Origin: CAYJMQ01 sp964371555
Lineage (GTDB): Bacteria > Bdellovibrionota > JACOXK01 > 2-02-FULL-40-11
NCBI GenBank assembly: GCA_964371555.1
Contig: CAYJMQ010000042.1
Span: 1-17,248, forward strand
Direction: 5' to 3'
Length of the DNA: 17,248 nucleotides
Each line of letters begins with the position of its first letter. Positions within the stretch are counted from its first letter, which is position 1. The notes beneath the pieces were generated by a model. That model was not told the origin of the DNA and did no database searches. It worked only from the letters and a program-made list of their open reading frames with translations. Made by a program: the position numbers and the translations under genes. Below, one piece after another: positions 15,276 to 17,248 of the stretch.

Positions 15276-16955
15276 TTGAGGTATATTTTTTCTGTGATTT
15301 TTAAGAACCTTCACTTTCTAAAAAGAAAAAAAGAAATCTTCGTAGAGTCATCCATTGTTATCTTTTTGGTTTTTTCCTATTGCTTTGCTTTTTCAGAGTT
15401 GAAAAAAAGTTCAGATTTAGTTGAACCTTTGATCGACTCCCCGGCCAAAATGGCTGGGAGCGATTTTAATGGTGATGGAATTCATGACATTCTATTAGGG
15501 GCACGTTTAAATGACGATGGTCCTGGAGCAAATGCTGCTGGAGCAGCCTATATCCTCTATGGAACAGCTTCTTTTTCCAAGACCTATTTCTTGAATGGCG
15601 CGGGAGTAGATGTAACGCTTTTGGGAAAAGCGGCCAGTGATTTTTTCAGTCGATCACTCGCCAGCGCCGGGGATATTAATAGCGATGGATTTGACGATAT
15701 TATCGTTGGAGCGTATCAAAATAACGATGGGCCTGGGACCAATGACGCCGGAGCAGTCTATATCCTTTTCGGACATCCAAGTCTAGTGGCCACAATTCGA
15801 ATGGATGGGGCTGGAGCGGATGCCACTGTCCTTGGAAAGGCGGCAACAGATCGTTTAGGGATATCAGTTGCGGGAGCAGGAGATCTTAATGGAGATGGGT
15901 TTGATGACGTCGCAATGGGTGCGGATCAGAATAACGATGGTCCTGGAGCAGATAATGCTGGAGCGGTATACATCCTTTATGGAGGTTCTGCTCTTTCAGC
16001 TAACTATCGTTTAGATGGGACAGGAGTGAATGTGACGGTTCTTGGGAAAGCAGCATTGGATGGTTTGGGAAAAAGCTTAGGGGGCGCTCAAGGGTCACCC
16101 ATCGGAAGCGGAGGAGACATTAATAGTGATGGATTGGATGATCTGATTGTGGGTGCTCCTTTGAACAATGACGGGGGGAGCGATGATGAAGGGGCTGTCT
16201 ACGTTCTTTTTGGAGGAACCTCTCTGGCTTCAACCATCGAACTAAATGGAACCGGCGTGGCTATTACTCTCATTGGAACATCGACAAATGATTATATTGG
16301 GGAAACGGTTTCTGGAATCGGAGACATAAATCAGGATGGGTTTTCCGATTTTGCCGCAGGAGGTGGATTTGCCGACGAGGTAGGTGCGGATACAGGAATG
16401 CTCTACATCGTTTACGGACGTTCAAGTTTTACCGTTACAACAATCGATACTCAGGCTGCCGGGCAAGATGTCAGTATCGCGGGAAAGGTTCTCGGTGATC
16501 GATTTGGTGACACTGTTTTTTCAGCTGGAGATGTCAATGACGATGGCTTTCACGATGTCATAATGGGAGCTCTTTCAAATGATGATAATGGAACAAGTGC
16601 AGGGGCAGCGTATCTTCTTTATGGAGGTTCCTCTCTGTCATCATCAATTAGATTAAATGAAGCTGGGGTAGATGTTACGTTTCTGGGGAAAGCAGCCAAC
16701 TCACTATTTGGCATAACGGTTGCGTCAGTTGGAGACGTTAACAATGATGGTTTTCCAGACCTGCTCTTTGGAGAAGGTTATAATGACGAGCTAGCGGCCG
16801 ATACTGGCCAAGCGTATATCGTTTTCGGAACAGAGTCATTGTCATCAACTAACAGAATGGATGGTGTTGGTTCGGATGTCACTATTCGCGGGAAAGCAGC
16901 CGATGATCGCTTGGGCACAGCGATAGGAGGCGGGCGTGGATTCCTCGGACCTTAA
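15276..16955 (+). CDS. Secreted FG-GAP (integrin-alpha-type) beta-propeller protein, seven Ca-loop repeats
   Basis: The 559-aa protein starts at TTG with AGAGGA (15263-15268) seven bases upstream; a GTG at 15294 is an alternative. Residues 21-40 form a signal peptide or anchor. Seven repeats of about 70 residues each carry a calcium loop of the form DxNxDGxxD, starting at D63, D133, D203, D281, D350, D419 and D487. The chain begins inside blade 1 just before its Ca loop and ends (531-553, ...GKAADDRLGTAIGGG) with the strand that precedes the Ca loop in every other blade. The C-terminus could therefore close the ring. Blade 4 has a short insertion (271-280). Blades 1-3 are very alike at DNA level, so expansion looks recent. 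It is probably a surface or adhesive protein. The stop lies directly against the repeat patch at the right edge, so truncation is the alternative. Confidence 0.85.
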   Translation: MRYIFSVIFKNLHFLKRKKEIFVESSIVIFLVFSYCFAFSELKKSSDLVEPLIDSPAKMAGSDFNGDGIHDILLGARLNDDGPGANAAGAAYILYGTASFSKTYFLNGAGVDVTLLGKAASDFFSRSLASAGDINSDGFDDIIVGAYQNNDGPGTNDAGAVYILFGHPSLVATIRMDGAGADATVLGKAATDRLGISVAGAGDLNGDGFDDVAMGADQNNDGPGADNAGAVYILYGGSALSANYRLDGTGVNVTVLGKAALDGLGKSLGGAQGSPIGSGGDINSDGLDDLIVGAPLNNDGGSDDEGAVYVLFGGTSLASTIELNGTGVAITLIGTSTNDYIGETVSGIGDINQDGFSDFAAGGGFADEVGADTGMLYIVYGRSSFTVTTIDTQAAGQDVSIAGKVLGDRFGDTVFSAGDVNDDGFHDVIMGALSNDDNGTSAGAAYLLYGGSSLSSSIRLNEAGVDVTFLGKAANSLFGITVASVGDVNNDGFPDLLFGEGYNDELAADTGQAYIVFGTESLSSTNRMDGVGSDVTIRGKAADDRLGTAIGGGRGFLGP

Positions 16956-16962
16956 GCTGGGA

Positions 16963-17061
16963 GGAGGGATTTGGTCACAGCTCCTCGCGCATCTCTCCGT
17001 ATTAGCTTTTCGAAGAAAAGCTAATACGGAGGGGGAGGGATTTGGTCACAGCTCCTCGCGC
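16963..17061 (+). repeat. 28-bp direct repeat, two copies 71 bp apart
   Basis: The same 28 bases, starting GGAGGGATTTGG and ending GCTCCTCGCGC, occur at 16963-16990 and 17034-17061. The first ten or so bases equal the plus-strand view of a tRNA-Ser T-arm and acceptor 3' half; the rest is not tRNA. After the repeat the copies diverge: the first runs into hairpin copy 1, the second into a GC-rich element. Confidence 0.9.
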
Positions 17062-17140
17062 TACTCGCGCTCGGGCTGCCACCCCGCCTCACCAGCGACC
17101 CGCAAGCGGGTACCCCGCTGGCTCCGGCATTCAAATCCCT
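17036..17140 (+). repeat. GC-rich 105-bp element with inverted ends matching a tRNA T-arm
   Basis: The stretch is bounded by AGGGATTTG (17036-17044) and its exact complement CAAATCCCT (17132-17140). That 9-mer is also found in the T-arm of the neighbouring tRNA-Ser (17230-17238). Just inside lies about 69% GC by hand count over 17045-17150, well above the flanking gene. It contains a nested stem: CCAGCG/CGCTGG (17092-17097 and 17116-17121) enclosing ACCCGC/GCGGGT (17098-17103 and 17106-17111). A truncated left end recurs at 16965-16990. It resembles a small non-autonomous or REP-like element. No coding sequence is credible here. Confidence 0.6.
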
Positions 17141-17149
17141 TCGCCGATT

Positions 17150-17225
17150 GCACACATGCGCTACTACGCATGTGTGCTCATCATGTCTCTCCGTATTAGC
17201 TTTTCTTCGAAAAGCTAATACGGAG
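17150..17225 (-). other. Second copy of the tRNA-Ser two-hairpin module
   Basis: On the minus strand, hairpin A (17225-17189, 17-nt perfect arms, loop GAA) starts in the last bases of the tRNA (CTCCG). An 11-nt spacer ending ATGA follows, then hairpin B (17177-17150), with arms GCACACATGCG and CGCATGTGTGC around TAGTAG. The module is 76 nt long, the same as the one at 7235-7310. Compared with that copy, pairs 4 and 11 of hairpin B are swapped between G-C and C-G, and pair 6 is C-G instead of U-G. No T-tract follows. Confidence 0.7.
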
Positions 17226-17248
17226 GGGGAGGGATTTGAACCCCCGAG
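17221..17248 (-). tRNA. tRNA-Ser (3' end only, runs off the window)
   Basis: The minus strand from the window edge reads CTC (variable arm), GGGGG-TTCAAAT-CCCTC (T arm, one G-U pair), CCCCTCC (acceptor 3' strand) and a G discriminator. The class is inferred from the G73 base and the acceptor, which implies a 5' GGAGGGG end as in many tRNA-Ser genes. The anticodon is outside the window, so the isoacceptor is unknown. CCA is not encoded. Confidence 0.75.

Larger units (their letters stand above)
16992..17238 (+). repeat. 53-bp direct repeat containing a perfect hairpin, two copies with inverted loop
   Basis: Copies lie at 16992-17044 and 17186-17238, a period of 194 bp. Each has 17-nt arms ctccgtattagcttttc (16995-17011; 17189-17205) and the exact complement (17015-17031; 17209-17225), followed by the tRNA-Ser 3'-end sequence up to AGGGATTTG. 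The only differences are the three loop bases: GAA at 17012-17014 against TTC at 17206-17208, which are reverse complements. The right copy belongs to the tRNA-Ser that leaves the window. In the left copy the tRNA match stops inside the T-loop. Confidence 0.92.

Noticed and set aside
15427..16930. Regularly spaced near-repeats suggesting a CRISPR array or minisatellite
   Set aside because: They lie in one open frame and correspond to the roughly 210-bp FG-GAP blades; units are too long and too diverged for CRISPR.
17062..17150. A divergent or broken tRNA between the two hairpin copies
   Set aside because: T-loop-like TTCAAAT and CCCTT are present, but no matching T-stem, acceptor or anticodon arm can be drawn.
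16936..17199. 87-codon ORF over the right-edge repeats
   Set aside because: It overlaps the FG-GAP gene end, has no ribosome site, and reads through hairpins and tRNA-derived repeats.

Overview
The window looks like a chromosomal piece from an uncultured Gram-negative bacterium. Base composition is moderate (roughly mid-40s % GC by eye), TTG and GTG starts are common, and tRNA genes have no encoded CCA. Signal peptides, a lipid-linked-sugar type glycosyltransferase and an O-antigen-ligase-like protein point to an outer envelope. A deltaproteobacterial-like candidate lineage is my guess, at low confidence. Both window ends cut through genes: a radical-SAM protein on the left and a tRNA-Ser on the right.

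Left part (1-7204): the 3' end of a radical-SAM gene converges with and overlaps a minus-strand gene for a membrane-anchored alkaline-phosphatase-superfamily enzyme with C-terminal TPR repeats. Divergent from that gene is a tightly packed plus-strand set: a short polyprenyl diphosphate synthase, a UbiA-type prenyltransferase (71-nt overlap) and a secreted alkaline-phosphatase-superfamily enzyme (ATGA overlap). A small two-helix membrane protein follows. The set reads as an isoprenoid or lipid branch flanked by two related exported hydrolases.

Middle (7205-10643): a minus-strand tRNA-Ser(GCU) is followed by a two-hairpin structure. Then come a thioredoxin-type arsenate-reductase-like protein, an unrecognised secreted protein with its own promoter, and acetoacetyl-CoA synthetase.

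Right part (10682-16955): a secreted endonuclease/exonuclease/phosphatase-fold protein, a GT39/ArnT-like membrane glycosyltransferase and an O-antigen-ligase-like protein with TPRs lie in a close run; the last two genes overlap. A secreted seven-repeat FG-GAP (integrin-type beta-propeller) protein follows. This is probably a surface glycan and envelope cluster.

Right edge (16956-17248): a GC-rich, non-coding, repeat-dense patch leads into a second tRNA-Ser that runs off the end. The most unusual signal in the window links this patch to the tRNA-Ser(GCU) locus. Downstream of both tRNA-Ser genes lies a 76-nt module of two hairpins. The stems differ in sequence yet stay paired, and one pair is G-U only in the tRNA-sense strand. 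The first hairpin uses the last 5-6 nt of the tRNA itself. The right-edge copy is also duplicated in part, with its hairpin loop inverted, and lies next to a 105-bp element whose ends copy the tRNA T-arm.
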